Source: Bullera alba
Taxonomy: Eukaryota > Basidiomycota > Tremellomycetes > Tremellales > Bulleraceae
Direction of reading: 5' to 3'
Length of the DNA stretch: 64,000 nt
Assembly (NCBI GenBank): GCA_001600095.1
Contig: BCIX01000007.1
Location: forward strand, 124,001-188,000
The position numbers and the translations under genes are program-made. The notes beneath the pieces are model-generated. The model was not told the origin of the DNA and made no database searches. It saw only the letters and a list, made by a program, of their open reading frames with translations. Shown here one piece after another: positions 1-10,546 of the stretch. Positions within the stretch are counted from its first letter, which is position 1; each line of letters begins with the position of its first letter.

Positions 1-888
1 CAAGTCTGGACTGGGAGGGGAGGGACTGGAGGACTGGGCATGTGTCAACTCTGTGATGGTGAAAGGTGATCAGGTGTCGAATGTCAGAGACTGTCAGTCA
101 GCATCGAGATGGGATCGCAGTGATGGCGAAGGGGCACAGGACGGCGAGTAGTCTCAATCCGCGATACATGCCTCGTTGATCGCGGTCGCCAATACCCACC
201 TCGACCTCGAAACCCGAACACGAATCAACCATCGCACGTCCTTTGTACCATGAAACGGACGTCCCAACACACCGTACCTATTCTGTTCAAAGGCACCCTC
301 GTAGACCCTCGCCCTCGACCTCGGCAGACCGGGAGATACCGTCGTTCTTCCGGCCAAAAGCACATCTGTGTTCTTTCTTTGCGTTGACGACCGTCAGATT
401 CCAGAGCGTTGTTGGAACGAGCAGGGCTCGAGGTCACCAGCTCAGTCTGGTGTTTAGACCATCTCCCACCTATCCTCTTCCGATCGGCCGCCTTGGGCTA
501 GGACCGCACTGTACCGACTTACCGGCTTCCTTCCCAAAGGCGCTTTGGGGCGGTTGAAACTCCACCAGACCGTCACAACGGGACGACGGGGTTTGGACAG
601 TTCGATTTGTCGCATTCCTTTGTTTACGGAGGGTACGCGGGGGTAGTGGGATTCCAGCGGACCGACATATACATCGAGAGATCAGGATCGAGGCTTGTCT
701 CTTCCCGTGAGATCTAGACTGGACGAGCTCTGAGAGGTCGCCAAGGTGAGTCAGCTCATAGAGCGAGTGTTGTACGATGCTGATGATGGTAGTTCTGTGT
801 ACAGTGTACGAAACCCCATCAACTTCTGTGCTGGATCACCACGCCATCCACTCGGGTGCGGCGAAGCAGTGCTTCCTGACCCACTTCG
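1..888. other. Intergenic / 5' region of the homeodomain gene
   Basis: No coding region I can support. A donor-acceptor pair around 745-770 (GTGAGT, then CTCATAG) could be a 5'UTR intron of the downstream homeodomain gene. Open frames here start without convincing context and show no family resemblance. Confidence 0.4.
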
Positions 889-3800
889 ATGACCGATCCA
901 CAAGAGCCCCAGGACTATGACGGGTCTTCTGGCCAAGTCACCCGTTCCAACTCCACCGACTCGTCCTTCGACTACCATGAAACTCAGCCAAAATCTGATC
1001 CAGTGTACGGAGTCTCAACGCCCACCTCTGGATCCAGTCAACATGCCACTCCTGGCCTCTCCTACCCCCAGCCTAGAGCAGACTCGACGAACGAATACCC
1101 CACTTTGACCTCGGGATATCCCCTGCAGTCTCCTTTGGGATCGATGCACAGTGTTCCATTGACGCCTTGGCCATATCCCTACAACAATGCGACTCCCATC
1201 ACTACGTCTTCTACGTACGGTACGGGGCTGTATCACATCAACACGGGCTCGAGTCATCCGCCTCATTCCGCCGGCACAGGCTTGGCTCCGGGATCGGGGG
1301 CATGGTCAAATGTGTACTTTGGAGCGGCGCCTCATACGGCAATAGGACTGGGTTCCGGGACTTTTGGCAATCCCAACACCGGACAGATGTACGGCGGGAT
1401 GGATGGGCTTCCGTCAGGAGGAATGGGGGCCACAAGTGGCTTTGGCGCTGGCGCCGCAACGGGACTTGAAAGCGGTATCGAGCAAGCCTACACTGGCCTC
1501 TCACCCCTCTTTGCCGGGTCCACTACGTCGCCAATCACCCCCTTCTCGGCTCAACATGTTCGACCCGCTCTACCCAGTTTGACCAGCGTATCGAGCTCCA
1601 ATACGACCTCGAGCACATCTACCGACGGCAGCTGGGTCACTGCTCGAAAGCGGTCTTCCACTATGCAAACCCTAGAATCGGCAGCTAGCGCTTCTCCAGC
1701 CACCCCATCGTCCTACCAAGCCCACGATTACCTCTCCTTCATTCCCAACCTCCCCTCAAGGGACGCAAGGGGGAGCCAGGAGTCGAATCAGATGGAGTCT
1801 TTGCGATCGAGTTTCTCTAGCTTTTCCAGTTTGTCAAACCTGGATCAATCCCAATCGACACCTGCAACGCCGTTCTCCCATCCTCACCCATATGCCTACA
1901 CCTCGAGGTCGTCCGGTTCTAGCACAAGCACGGGCACACTTGGCGCGCATAGAACCCCACACTCGGCACATCCGGACAATCATGGGTCGGGGAGCACTGG
2001 AGTTCCCCAGCTCATCCGGCATCCGTCCGCACCGTCGATGTTCAGCATGGCAATGACCAGGCATCGCGTCCATCCGACCTCCACACCTAGCGCTGTTCGA
2101 CGGGTGATACCCCCCAGGATTGACCTTAGCGCTGGGATCGGGTCCGATGACTGGTGGGCAAAGGAGGGGGAGGGCAGGAGTGCAAGTTCTGGTCTTGGAG
2201 GATTCGGCCAAAGGGATTCGATGGATAAAGCCCCGAGATTCAAGCCGACAAAGGAGCAACAAGCAATGTTGATCGGGTCATACAATGAGAACAAGTGAGT
2301 CAGGCGAGCTCACGGTGTGGGATGAGACGGAGCTCATTCGACTAGGAACCCCGGGACCGAAGCGAGAGCGAGGTTGGCAAAGGCAATTTCGAGCGTTGGT
2401 CCCGAGACGAGCCAGAAGACTGTTCAGATATGGTTCCAGAACCGGTGAGTGGGGTGCATACTTTGTTCAGGTTCATCTAGCCAGTGTGCGACAACCGAGG
2501 TTTTGGCCTTTCCACATCTTTGACCTTGAAACATCTCTTCATTGTCCAGTGCTGATCCTCCCAACTTTAGCCGCTCCAAAGCCGAGCCAAGGAACGCTCG
2601 CTCAACCTCCCGAAAAGCGCCGTTCGGAGCAGGAGCACGACGGTCGACTCTTCTGTCGATCTGGAGACTCTGAGAGCTTTGACGAGGGATGACTCGCCGG
2701 GTGAGTCGCCTGATCCGGTCGTAGCTAGTAAGACGGATCACTAACCTTTGAACCTATCGTGATAGACCTCCACCTCGTGCCTCTGTCGGTACTGTGCGTA
2801 GGGACATGGACGCGGTTCCTCACCCCCGGAAACGGGATGCTCAACCCCGATCTAGGCGCGGCCATCGCTTTTGACAATGACCCCCGGCTCATGCTCTACG
2901 TGGTGCACAAAGCGGAGACGTTCCGGATCTCGATCGCTCTGCAAAGAGACAATGTGACGCAATTGGAGGTTGCGGCACAGTCAAACTTGCACATCAATAC
3001 GGATGCTGTAGCCGTGAGATTCGTTTTGAAGGCTGGTACCGCGGTGTTTGCAAGTTGGAAGCGGGGCAACACCGAGCGAAGCGAGGTCTCGGCCGGCGTA
3101 GCCTCTGGAGGAGTGAGTGTAGGAGGCATGAGTGCTGGAGGGACGATGGTCGATATGAGTGGAGCATTCTCTGGGGAGATGGACGGTGGAGAAAGACGCC
3201 AGAGTGATGGAACAAGAGGGACAGGGGACTATGGGCGCTGGACGCCCGTCGACGATTTCACCGGAGGTGAAGCTTCCAAAGGTGGACGAGGCGAGTTGAC
3301 CGGTGAAAAGGAGGTAAGTGGTCACGAGGTTGGTGAGAGCCGAAAGCTGATTTTTGATAGACTCTTTTGCCCGGCTTTGCGAGGATACAAGCTTGGCTGC
3401 AGTCGGGGTCATCTGGCAAGATGGACGGCGGGGAAGTGGAGATGAACGGAGGGGACCAGGGTGGGACCGACTTTGGATCTTGGCGATTCCCTGAGCACCA
3501 ACCCCAGACCCAGGCTACCGCGCAGGATATGCAGATGGGGGGACAGGGACACTACTTTGGCCACGCGCAAGCTCCGGATCAGAGTCAGCCTCAGCCTCAA
3601 TACCAGCATGACTCGCATCAGCTGCACTCCCAAACCGACCAGTCGAGCTCAGGTACCAGCTGGCCAGGATCCTTTTCGCCAGGCTCGGGCTTCTCGCTGG
3701 ACTCAAGCACCCCGATCTCCGCCACGTCATACAATCCCGCGAACATGTTCGCTGGGTATTATACCACCCAACCCGACATATCCCCAGGTCAAGCCTACTC

Positions 3801-4287
3801 CCACTCGAGCGTCAGCACCGACTCGCCAGACCTTTCCCCCAGCGAGATGGGATATCGACAACGGGCCATCTCTGCCCCTGTGCCCATGCAACTGGGTGTC
3901 GACCACGCATTTGGTGCCCATGCCCTCGGTGAGGGGAATAGTCAATCCCCCCAACAACACTTTTCTCCCGAACCGACCGGGAAGTGGATGGAGACCGGGT
4001 CCTCTTTGGGATTTGGGGATTTGACGACCCCGAAATCGGGCCAATTCGGCGAAGTGTTCAAGCGGGAGCGTGAACATCCTCGCCCGACAACAGTCGAGTC
4101 GCAATCCACCTCTAGCACCCCTGCGCCGTATACGGCTTCAAACTCCAACTCCAACTCGACCACGATTTCCACTTCGACATCGAGCTCGACGCCGGTATCG
4201 AGCTCCAAGGCGGGGGCTACTAACTCGGATGCAATCTCGCGCCCGACGTCCGCCAGGCAGGAGGGTCAAGATGGGGTCATGTGGTGA
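889..4287 (+). CDS. Homeodomain transcription factor with fungal C-terminal companion domain
   Basis: Five exons: 889-2294, 2346-2444, 2582-2700, 2766-3313 and 3361-4287, giving 1032 residues in an unbroken frame. The first 455 residues are Ser/Thr/Gly/Pro-rich and look disordered. The homeodomain starts near residue 452 (RFKPTKEQQ) and runs across introns 1 and 2. It ends in the recognition-helix signature VQIWFQNRRAKE, which fixes the acceptor at 2581. About 60 residues later comes a segment with GTW, hydrophobic strands and LYVVHKAETFRISI. It resembles the domain that follows the homeodomain in many fungal regulators. The tail is Gln/Ser/Thr-rich, as in activation domains. Cryptococcus Hob1-type factors are the nearest class I can think of, but orthology is not shown. 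It should act in the nucleus as a DNA-binding regulator. Confidence is high for the homeodomain and low for any specific name. Confidence 0.9.
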
Positions 4288-4368
4288 TTCAGTCTAGGGC
4301 GAGGAGAGGAGCGGGAAGCGTGCCGACCAGGGATCGCCAGGAGTGTAGGTAGTGCTGTTGGCCGAAAA

Positions 4369-4404
4369 TGTGTATACTGTGTATACTGTGTATACTGTGT
4401 ATAC
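4369..4404. repeat. (TGTGTATAC)x4 tandem repeat
   Basis: Four exact 9-bp copies, each holding the palindrome GTATAC, about 80 bp after the homeodomain stop codon. It is probably a minisatellite in the 3'UTR or terminator. No function is shown. Confidence 0.9.
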
Positions 4405-4508
4405 GCTGTCCATCCTACTGTCACATAGCCATGTCCTTGTCTTGCATGGATGCTCGCGATCGTCACTCACCCCCTACTAGTTGACGATCGGTGTATGAGT
4501 GTGTGAGA

Positions 4509-4519
4509 TTTGATTCCGC
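4509..4519 (+). promoter_or_regulatory. Shared promoter motif TTTGATTCCGC, copy 1
   Basis: Exact 11-mer 170 bp upstream of the MBF1 start. The same 11-mer occurs at 16061, 35052 and 49586, always between genes. The factor that binds it, if any, is unknown. Confidence 0.5.
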
Positions 4520-4688
4520 GTTATGACGTGGTGAAACTCCCTCCTCTTCCCTTGTTCTCCAGAGTTCGAATCGATTCTTCTTCATCTTCAACCACGACCA
4601 CCTTCACTGCAGATTGAGCATAGGATCCGATCAGCAGATCAAGAGCGTACAGCAATTACAACACACCACCGTATAGCACTTACTCGCA

Positions 4689-5535
4689 ATGGTGAGTCTG
4701 GTCGTGTGAGGTAGCCACCCGCTGACCGAATTCGTTTCGCCTCTGCCCCCTTTCTACGCTCACGTCTTGTCGCATCCCATCGCCTGTTCGATCTCTCGCA
4801 GTCTGACGATTGGGATAAACCAACGATTATCGGGTACGGCAAGACCCGACCCTCTGTTGCCAAAGGCAGCGCTCTGAACGGTGAGCAGTGGGCAATACCC
4901 CGGTCATCTTGACTATAGGATCTCATACTAACCTCGCCTTTAGCGGCGCAGAGATCCGGTGCGCAGCTCGAGACGACGGCAAAAGACCGTGCACAGGCAA
5001 AAGGCCGTGAGTCCATTTGGAATTTGACGACTCGTGCTGACCGGTGACCCTTTGTAGCGGCGGACCACCAGCGGATCGCAAAGCTAGATCGGGATGACGC
5101 GCCCAAGCCCCCCGAGAAGGTTGATTCCTCGTGAGCCCGTCTCTCCGCCGATGTTGAGGATTCTGGGGGGGAATATGTGCTAACTTAGGTGTCAGTGTGG
5201 GCAAGGCGCTGGCGCAGGCAAGAGCGGCAAAGACCAAGCCGGATGGAAAGAGTATGACGCAGAAGGATCTAGCGACGGCGGTGAATGCAAAGCCACAGGA
5301 CGTGAGTGGCCCTGGGCCGCTAGGCCCAGACAGTCCGATTGGACATTGGCGCCCAGCCAATTGATCAGGCGAGAAACGGACAGTCCTGACGACTTGGTAG
5401 ATCGCCGATATCGAGTCTGGAAAAGCAGTGCCCAACCAGCAACTCTTGGGCAAAATCGAGCGGATCGTCGGTGTCAAACTACGTGGCGCGGCTTCGTTGA
5501 TTGGAACCCCGCTCGGCGGCCCAAAAAAGAAGTAG
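4689..5535 (+). CDS. MBF1: Multiprotein-bridging factor 1 (MBF1)
   Basis: A conserved coactivator that bridges TBP and bZIP factors and also guards the reading frame on stalled ribosomes. Six exons: 4689-4691, 4802-4880, 4944-5006, 5058-5130, 5196-5301 and 5401-5535, total 152 residues, a normal MBF1 length. The product opens [15 protein letters not shown]. It has the Arg/Ala/Lys-rich N-terminal half and then the helix-turn-helix: [24 protein letters not shown] and [15 protein letters not shown], ending PLGGPKKK. Exon 1 is only the ATG, followed directly by a GTGAGT donor. This start is chosen because exon 2 continues in frame with the conserved Ser-Asp-Asp-Trp. The upstream gene is on the same strand and the cyclophilin gene converges from the right with about 100 bp between stop codons. 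Family assignment is secure. Confidence 0.95.
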
Positions 5536-5635
5536 GAGGCAAGAAGAAATGAAAAGGTCAATACCAACATGGCCCTCGCTGCGGTGCTCCTGTTCACAGA
5601 TGCATCGATTGGGCAAGGCCACTATCCCCGCGGAC

Positions 5636-7463
5636 CTAGTCCTCGGGGTCCATCTCCATGTCGCTGGCGGAGGCACTGCGTCCTCGTCCACTAGCGGGCG
5701 AGGGGGATCTCCTGCGAATCGGACTTTGACTCCTGGATCTAGATCTAGAATCGGGCCTTCTGGCGCTTCGGCTCCTGCTCCTGCTCCCGTCGCTCCTCAC
5801 TCCACTCGCATGACCTGAATCACCATTGTCGACGGCGCCAGTGGCGGCGATGGCGGGGTCGGCGCCCGCGGTGAACCTCTCCCCATAGGCCCTGTCCCGT
5901 CCCACGCGCCAGTCGTCATAGTCCACAGTGGTCTTCTTCGCTTTGGGTCGATATCGCTCGAGATCTCGGTCCAGGCTGTCTTTTGAGACGGCTCCTCGGG
6001 TCCATTTCCCGTCCACGTCTGATGCCCCTGCGCGGTCTCTTTCTCCTCTTTCTCCTCTTTCTCCCCTTTGCCCTCTCTCCGCTCGGTCACCCTCGACGCG
6101 CTCTCCTCGAAGACCTCGCTCCGCTCGGTCGCCTCGGCCCCGCCTTGGCCGGGCGTCCGGCTGTCTCGCATCATAGTTCTGTGGTATCCTCTTCGCCCGT
6201 AGCGACTCTGGGTCCAAATATCGCATTGCCCCTCGACCTGTATGCGATCAACATCACCCAAGTGACTGAAGCCTGGCGGCGGAGTGGCTTACCCTTGTAA
6301 ACGACGTCTCCGGACTCTTTGGCCCTGATCCTCTCCCGTTCAATCTCCCGTTTCTGCTCTTCCACCCTTTCCAACCGCTCCGCCTCCAGTCGCTCTTTCT
6401 CCTCTCGCTCCAATCGAGCGTCCAGCTCGTCCAGCGTTTCCTCCCTTGGCCCTCGCGGTTTCTTGTTCTTGCTCCGACTCTCCTTCTTCTCCCTGCGGCG
6501 AGACTTCTCTTTCCGCCTTCGAGAGTCGTCGGATTCAGAGTCTGAACTGTCGGGGCGGCGGGGACTTGCACTTCGCCTAGGTGACGGCGAAGGGGAGCGT
6601 TTCTTGGGTGGTGGTTTTCTCAACTCCAACTCGCCACAGTGGGGGATCGTCACGGGCGACAGGGGTCTGTCCCGATCGTCTGTGGGTAATTTGCCCATAG
6701 CCAGAACGTGTTCCAATCCATGAATAACCCTTCCAAAGACCCTACATGCGGTCAGCCTGCCTCCGCGATCGACACTCTCGTTGAAGCGTTGCGCTCTTGG
6801 GAGTAGACTCACACATGCTTCCCCGTGAGATGGGGCGCCGGGGCGAGCGTGATGAACCATTGGGATCCGTTGGTATCGGGCCCTCTGTTCGCCATCACCA
6901 GTAGCCTACCCCCCCAAGTCAGCTCTTTCCCGCAATTGATAAGGAGGGGACTCACCCTTCTCGGTCGACATCTGTGCCGTCGCCAGAAAGCCGTTCGTCG
7001 GGGAACTGCCCTCCGTAGATGGATTCCCCGCCGCTCCCGTTCTTCTTGGTAAAGTCCCCGCCTTGGATCATGAACCCGTCGATGATACGGTGTACCGGCG
7101 TGTTCTTGTAGTGAAGGGCGAGGTGGGAAATGGGGGAAACGCCTTTCTCTCCCGTACACAGGGCCCTAAAGCTGAGCGGGGTTAGCTCCCCAAGTCATGA
7201 TGAATCGTCCCGGCGGGGGTAGGCTGTGGACCGCAGGTGAGTGGATTTGGTGCTCACTTTTCCGCTGTTTTGGGCACGCTGAAGACGATGAGCGAGATCC
7301 TCTAGGGTGGGGATAGGACTTACGCATTGCTAAATAGCTCGAACTGGAGAATGTCAGTATCGCATAAGGAAGAAGATTCGGGGCATCTGGGACTCACGAC
7401 TACCCTGCCCAAAGGCTCGCCGCCGACTGCAAAGTCGAAGAAGACTCTGGGTTGGGGTGCCAT
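5636..7463 (-). CDS. SR-type cyclophilin (peptidyl-prolyl isomerase with RS tail)
   Basis: Nuclear-type cyclophilin that isomerises X-Pro bonds, usually linked to splicing factors. The reading frame opens [19 protein letters not shown]. It continues over short introns through [39 protein letters not shown] (catalytic Arg and Phe), [16 protein letters not shown] and HLTGKHVVFGRV. The cyclosporin-contact Trp of cyclophilin A is His here, as in several SR-cyclophilins, and the usual QFFIT is QWFIT. After the isomerase domain come a Lys/Arg/Ser-rich stretch, a Glu/Arg coiled-coil-like segment ([17 protein letters not shown]), a [12 protein letters not shown] motif, Arg/Gly/Glu repeats and an RS-dipeptide tail ending MEMDPED. 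Introns are resolved at 7400-7344 (approximate) and at the VYKG/RGAMRY junction. Family is certain; I do not assign an ortholog name. Confidence 0.93.
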
Positions 7464-8280
7464 TGTGCGATGATGTTGCTGTTTTTGAATTATCCCTTTC
7501 CTGTTTACGCAGATGCACCTAGATCTTTTGCGACTCTTCCGTAGAGTAACCGCCAGCTCAATGAAGTGAATTGTGGTGGTACAGCTAGCCACGACGGATG
7601 ATTGACGATGAACAGAGGCTGGATGGAGAGAAAGAGAAGAGTAGAATAATAGAGAACTGTGGTCGAACTCAGTTTCGGTTTCAAATCGCTCTCCTCGAGT
7701 TTTCCAATTCACTCTTGCAACCTCTCACAACCTCGCATCGGCACTCCTCTTCTTATCCGCACAAACGCTCGCCGAACAGCGCCGCAATGCACTCGATCTG
7801 TACGACATGCCGGTCTGGGAGCTTTCAGGCAGCCAGTCGCAGAGTGCGCTAGATGGGTTTTGCGGGGAGCAGCGGGCCCTTGTCAGATCTAGAGGCTCGT
7901 CTCGCTGTGAGCTCTTCGGATTTCACCCTGTCGATGCAAGGCCCGGCATTCTCCAGCCGATAGCTATGGCCAGTGGGGAACTACGATCGTGATATCATAC
8001 TATGCAGCTATGGCGACAAGGTATGACTCTGCTGGTGCTACATATGGAGCAGTCACCGAGCTCCTGCGTTAGCTAGCAAGTAGACCAGACTTGATGAGAC
8101 TTTGTGAGATAGAGCTCGCCTCGCTCACTCTCGGTCCCGACGCGTCTTGCGAATTCCAATCTTCCAATCTTCCGTTCGCCCGTTTGCGTTCGCGTCTCTA
8201 TCCTCTTCTTCAACCCTCATCTCTTCTCTCAACCGCACTCTCTCCTGCTCCCGTCGCCTCATACAGGTCATAATAGCGCA
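7464..8280. other. Intergenic region with a relic exon
   Basis: Contains the divergent promoter of the cyclophilin gene, pyrimidine-rich leader-like sequence, a decayed copy of the downstream gene's first exon (7787-7906), and the promoter of the gene at 8281. Nothing else is supported. Confidence 0.6.
7787..7906 (+). pseudogene. Decayed duplicate of exon 1 of the gene at 8281
   Basis: This stretch opens MHSICTTCRSGSF, against MPPCKACHSGNF for the intact gene. It keeps the Cys-X2-Cys-X-Ser-Gly pattern, ends in LEARLA against LDAHLA, and meets a GTGAG donor at the same place. Length is 120 nt against 117 nt. Nucleotide blocks such as GAGTGCG and TAGA-GCTC align. A net +4/-1 set of indels shifts the middle of the frame, and a TAG stop falls at about residue 22. 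A second matching block (GCTATG) appears in the intron-like sequence after it, but exon 2 has no counterpart. I infer a tandem duplication that was truncated and decayed. A short expressed peptide is possible but unsupported. Confidence 0.6.
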
Positions 8281-10119
8281 ATGCCGCCGTGCAAAGCATG
8301 TCACTCGGGGAATTTCATGCTGCCCGTGGAGGAGTGCGGCAGGTGTATCTTTCGAAAAGGCGCAGCAGCCTGTGATGGCCTAGACGCTCATTTGGCGGTG
8401 AGTCCCAATGTCAACTTCTTGGGCGCTACACAGGTTGCTGAGAGCTATGTAGAAGTTCACCCTTTGTGCCAATTGCGCTCGCGTGACCGTGGACGAGAAG
8501 TCGATCTGTGCGCCGTGCATTGAGGGATTGCGGATCAGTGGACGATCCAATAATGCAACCTCTGAAGCTGGTGAGTTTCACGATGTGATAACACTTCGCG
8601 GGGGGGCTTTGAGCTGATTCTGATCATGACAGTGTCAGCCAAAGCCATCGAACCCGCCGGTGAGACAACCGAGATGCAGAGGCGGGCTCTCGAGGAAGAA
8701 GCCCCTCACCTCGAGCTTGAAGCCGAAAAAGCAGTAGAGACAGCCGACTCGCTGCCGCGGTTGGACCTCGAAGCTATGCCTGATCAAGTGGCACCCGTAA
8801 ATCCTTATTCATATCTCTTCCCGGACGCCAGTCTCACGGGACACTTCTGGGACTCCAGTGTCCCGGAGGTCTCGGAATCCAGTGAAGTCGCTACACCGCC
8901 TTGTTGTTCTAGCCCACCGCGCCACATCGACTTCATCGAGGTGCAGTTCAGGTACGCCGAGAGCTGGTCCTTCGAGCTCGTCGACGAGTGGTCTCGCACT
9001 GGGAGACGGGCGAAACTCAGCGATCGATTTACGATGATGGTACCAAACGATAAAACTCTACGCGACGTGCTTGATCGCATGATCAAGATGGTTCAACCGT
9101 TGCCCTTTCAGAGTGAAGAACCGGGCAAGTCTTTCGCTTTCGACCGAGAGGTCGACAACGTGGCAACGTTGTATTGGGCCAAATCCGGCACCAAGCTGGA
9201 TCCAGCTTACCTCGCTTGGACTCTGCGAGACGTTCAGAAGCACGCTATGGACTTGGAGCTCCTCACGGCAGGCGACGTGGATTGCATCGGCTGTATGTTG
9301 ACCTATTTGACCCTACTGCTCGTGATTCGCACAGATTCGATCAAATCGCGTGACACTGTGAGCCAGGAGGTCGGATCTGGGACCAGTGGATTTAGGACCA
9401 ATGGGGAATCGACCGATACCGGCCGTACAGTCTGTGAGTTGCCTTCAGAGACACGACTGTTTCGCACTTTGCAAAGCACTTTTGACTGATCTTTATTCCC
9501 CAATTTAGCCCCCTATGCCCGTCTACGCGCCAACCTCATACCTCCCGATCCCTCTACCCCATCGTCTAAATCCGTCCCCGTCGTCGAATTATTTTTCACC
9601 TATGCCGAGCAGACACTCTCGAGCGGTACAATACACAGACGCGGCGATTACCCGCTGCTGACGCCTCAAGACGCCACTTTGAGCTCGGTGCTTGGTCGCA
9701 TGATGGATATCGTTCAGCGGGCCCATCTCTTTCATGACCCCAAGCGAAGTCGAATAGCGGGGTATATCGATCAAAGTCTCGACAACGCGGTGACTTTGTG
9801 CTGGTGGCCGTGCCACACCGCTTTGCCTCCCGAGTATCTCGAATATACAGTCAAGGAGGCCATCGAGGGGTCCAGGTTCGCTGAGCATCCATCACAACAC
9901 AACCGGAAAGTTCGGAAATCCGGCCCAAAGTCCTCAGATCTCATGCTGGTGGTCCGCACAGATCTGTTGAAGCCGCTCGAGGGACCAGACGAGGCGGCCG
10001 ATTCTGGGCCGAACCGGGCTCAGCTTGGGAAGCGGAAAGAACGAGCAAACGATCCAGGACCAAGTGCCAGCACCGGCAAAGCCAGATCACCATTCGGAAA
10101 GAAAGCTGGTCAGGACTGA
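8281..10119 (+). CDS. Unrecognised protein: Cys-pair zinc-ribbon-like head and two tandem ~135-residue domains
   Basis: Four exons: 8281-8397, 8453-8570, 8633-9433 and 9509-10119, total 548 residues with all splice phases consistent. Residues 1-70 carry repeated Cys-X2-Cys pairs: CKAC, CGRC, CANC and CAPC. This looks like two treble-clef or zinc-ribbon-like units. A Glu-rich acidic linker follows. Residues ~178-316 and ~368-498 are diverged copies of one domain. Each opens with an Ile/Val-Glu-hydrophobic-Tyr-Ala-Glu pattern (VQFRYAES; LFFTYAEQ). Each has a Leu-X2-Val-Leu-X-Arg-Met helix (DVLDRMIKMVQ; SVLGRMMDIVQ), a Asp-Asn-Val/Ala-hydrophobic-Thr-Leu block, a Leu-X-Pro-X-Tyr-Leu block, and ends LLVIRTD or LMLVVRTD. 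The tail is basic. I do not recognise the family. The Cys head suggests metal or nucleic-acid binding, but that is inference. An upstream relic copy shows that the locus has duplicated. Confidence 0.8.
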
Positions 10120-10546
10120 GTCCGCTTGCCTCAGGGGTGATCAGTCAACACACTCGCCTCGGTGGTCATGGTGTTAGGGAAGACGGGGCGCAGTCGGCAG
10201 GATAGGACGATAGGAGTGGACCAGTCGCAGTACCCACAGGTCGATCAACAGCCACAGGATCGCCTTAGCACTTCAATGCGTCTCATTCGCAAGATCCGGG
10301 AGCTGGTGGCAGAAAGCAACCTGGCCAAATTACCTGAAACGCCTGATCGAGACGGACTGGCAAGTCAAAGGTGACAATACCCGTCCTTTGACACTCACGA
10401 CCATGCGACAATACGACAGGGTGTGTAGACCATGTAGGCGGTATGCATGACATCTGGCTCTTTGTAAGTGAGAGACCATAAATACACTAACGAGACACTC
10501 CAGCTTCGCAACTGTGGCCAGATTCATACGCTGACGATCTGACGGG
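10120..10546. other. Intergenic region
   Basis: A 70-codon open frame (10162-10374) starts at an ATG but has no family resemblance or downstream exon. I treat it as chance. It is otherwise the promoter of the NAPE-PLD-like gene. Confidence 0.4.

Larger units (their letters stand above)
4288..4688. other. Intergenic region, homeodomain gene to MBF1
   Basis: Holds the 3' end of the homeodomain transcript, a four-copy 9-bp tandem repeat (4369-4404) and the MBF1 promoter with one copy of the shared TTTGATTCCGC motif (4509-4519). No gene is visible. Confidence 0.6.

Noticed and set aside
4555..4585. GTTCGAATC, like a tRNA T-loop
   Set aside because: No matching A-box or cloverleaf arms upstream, so not a tRNA.
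6319..6723. Plus-strand 134-codon frame rich in Ser/Arg/Leu
   Set aside because: Complement of the RS-rich cyclophilin tail; such codon mixes stay open on the other strand.
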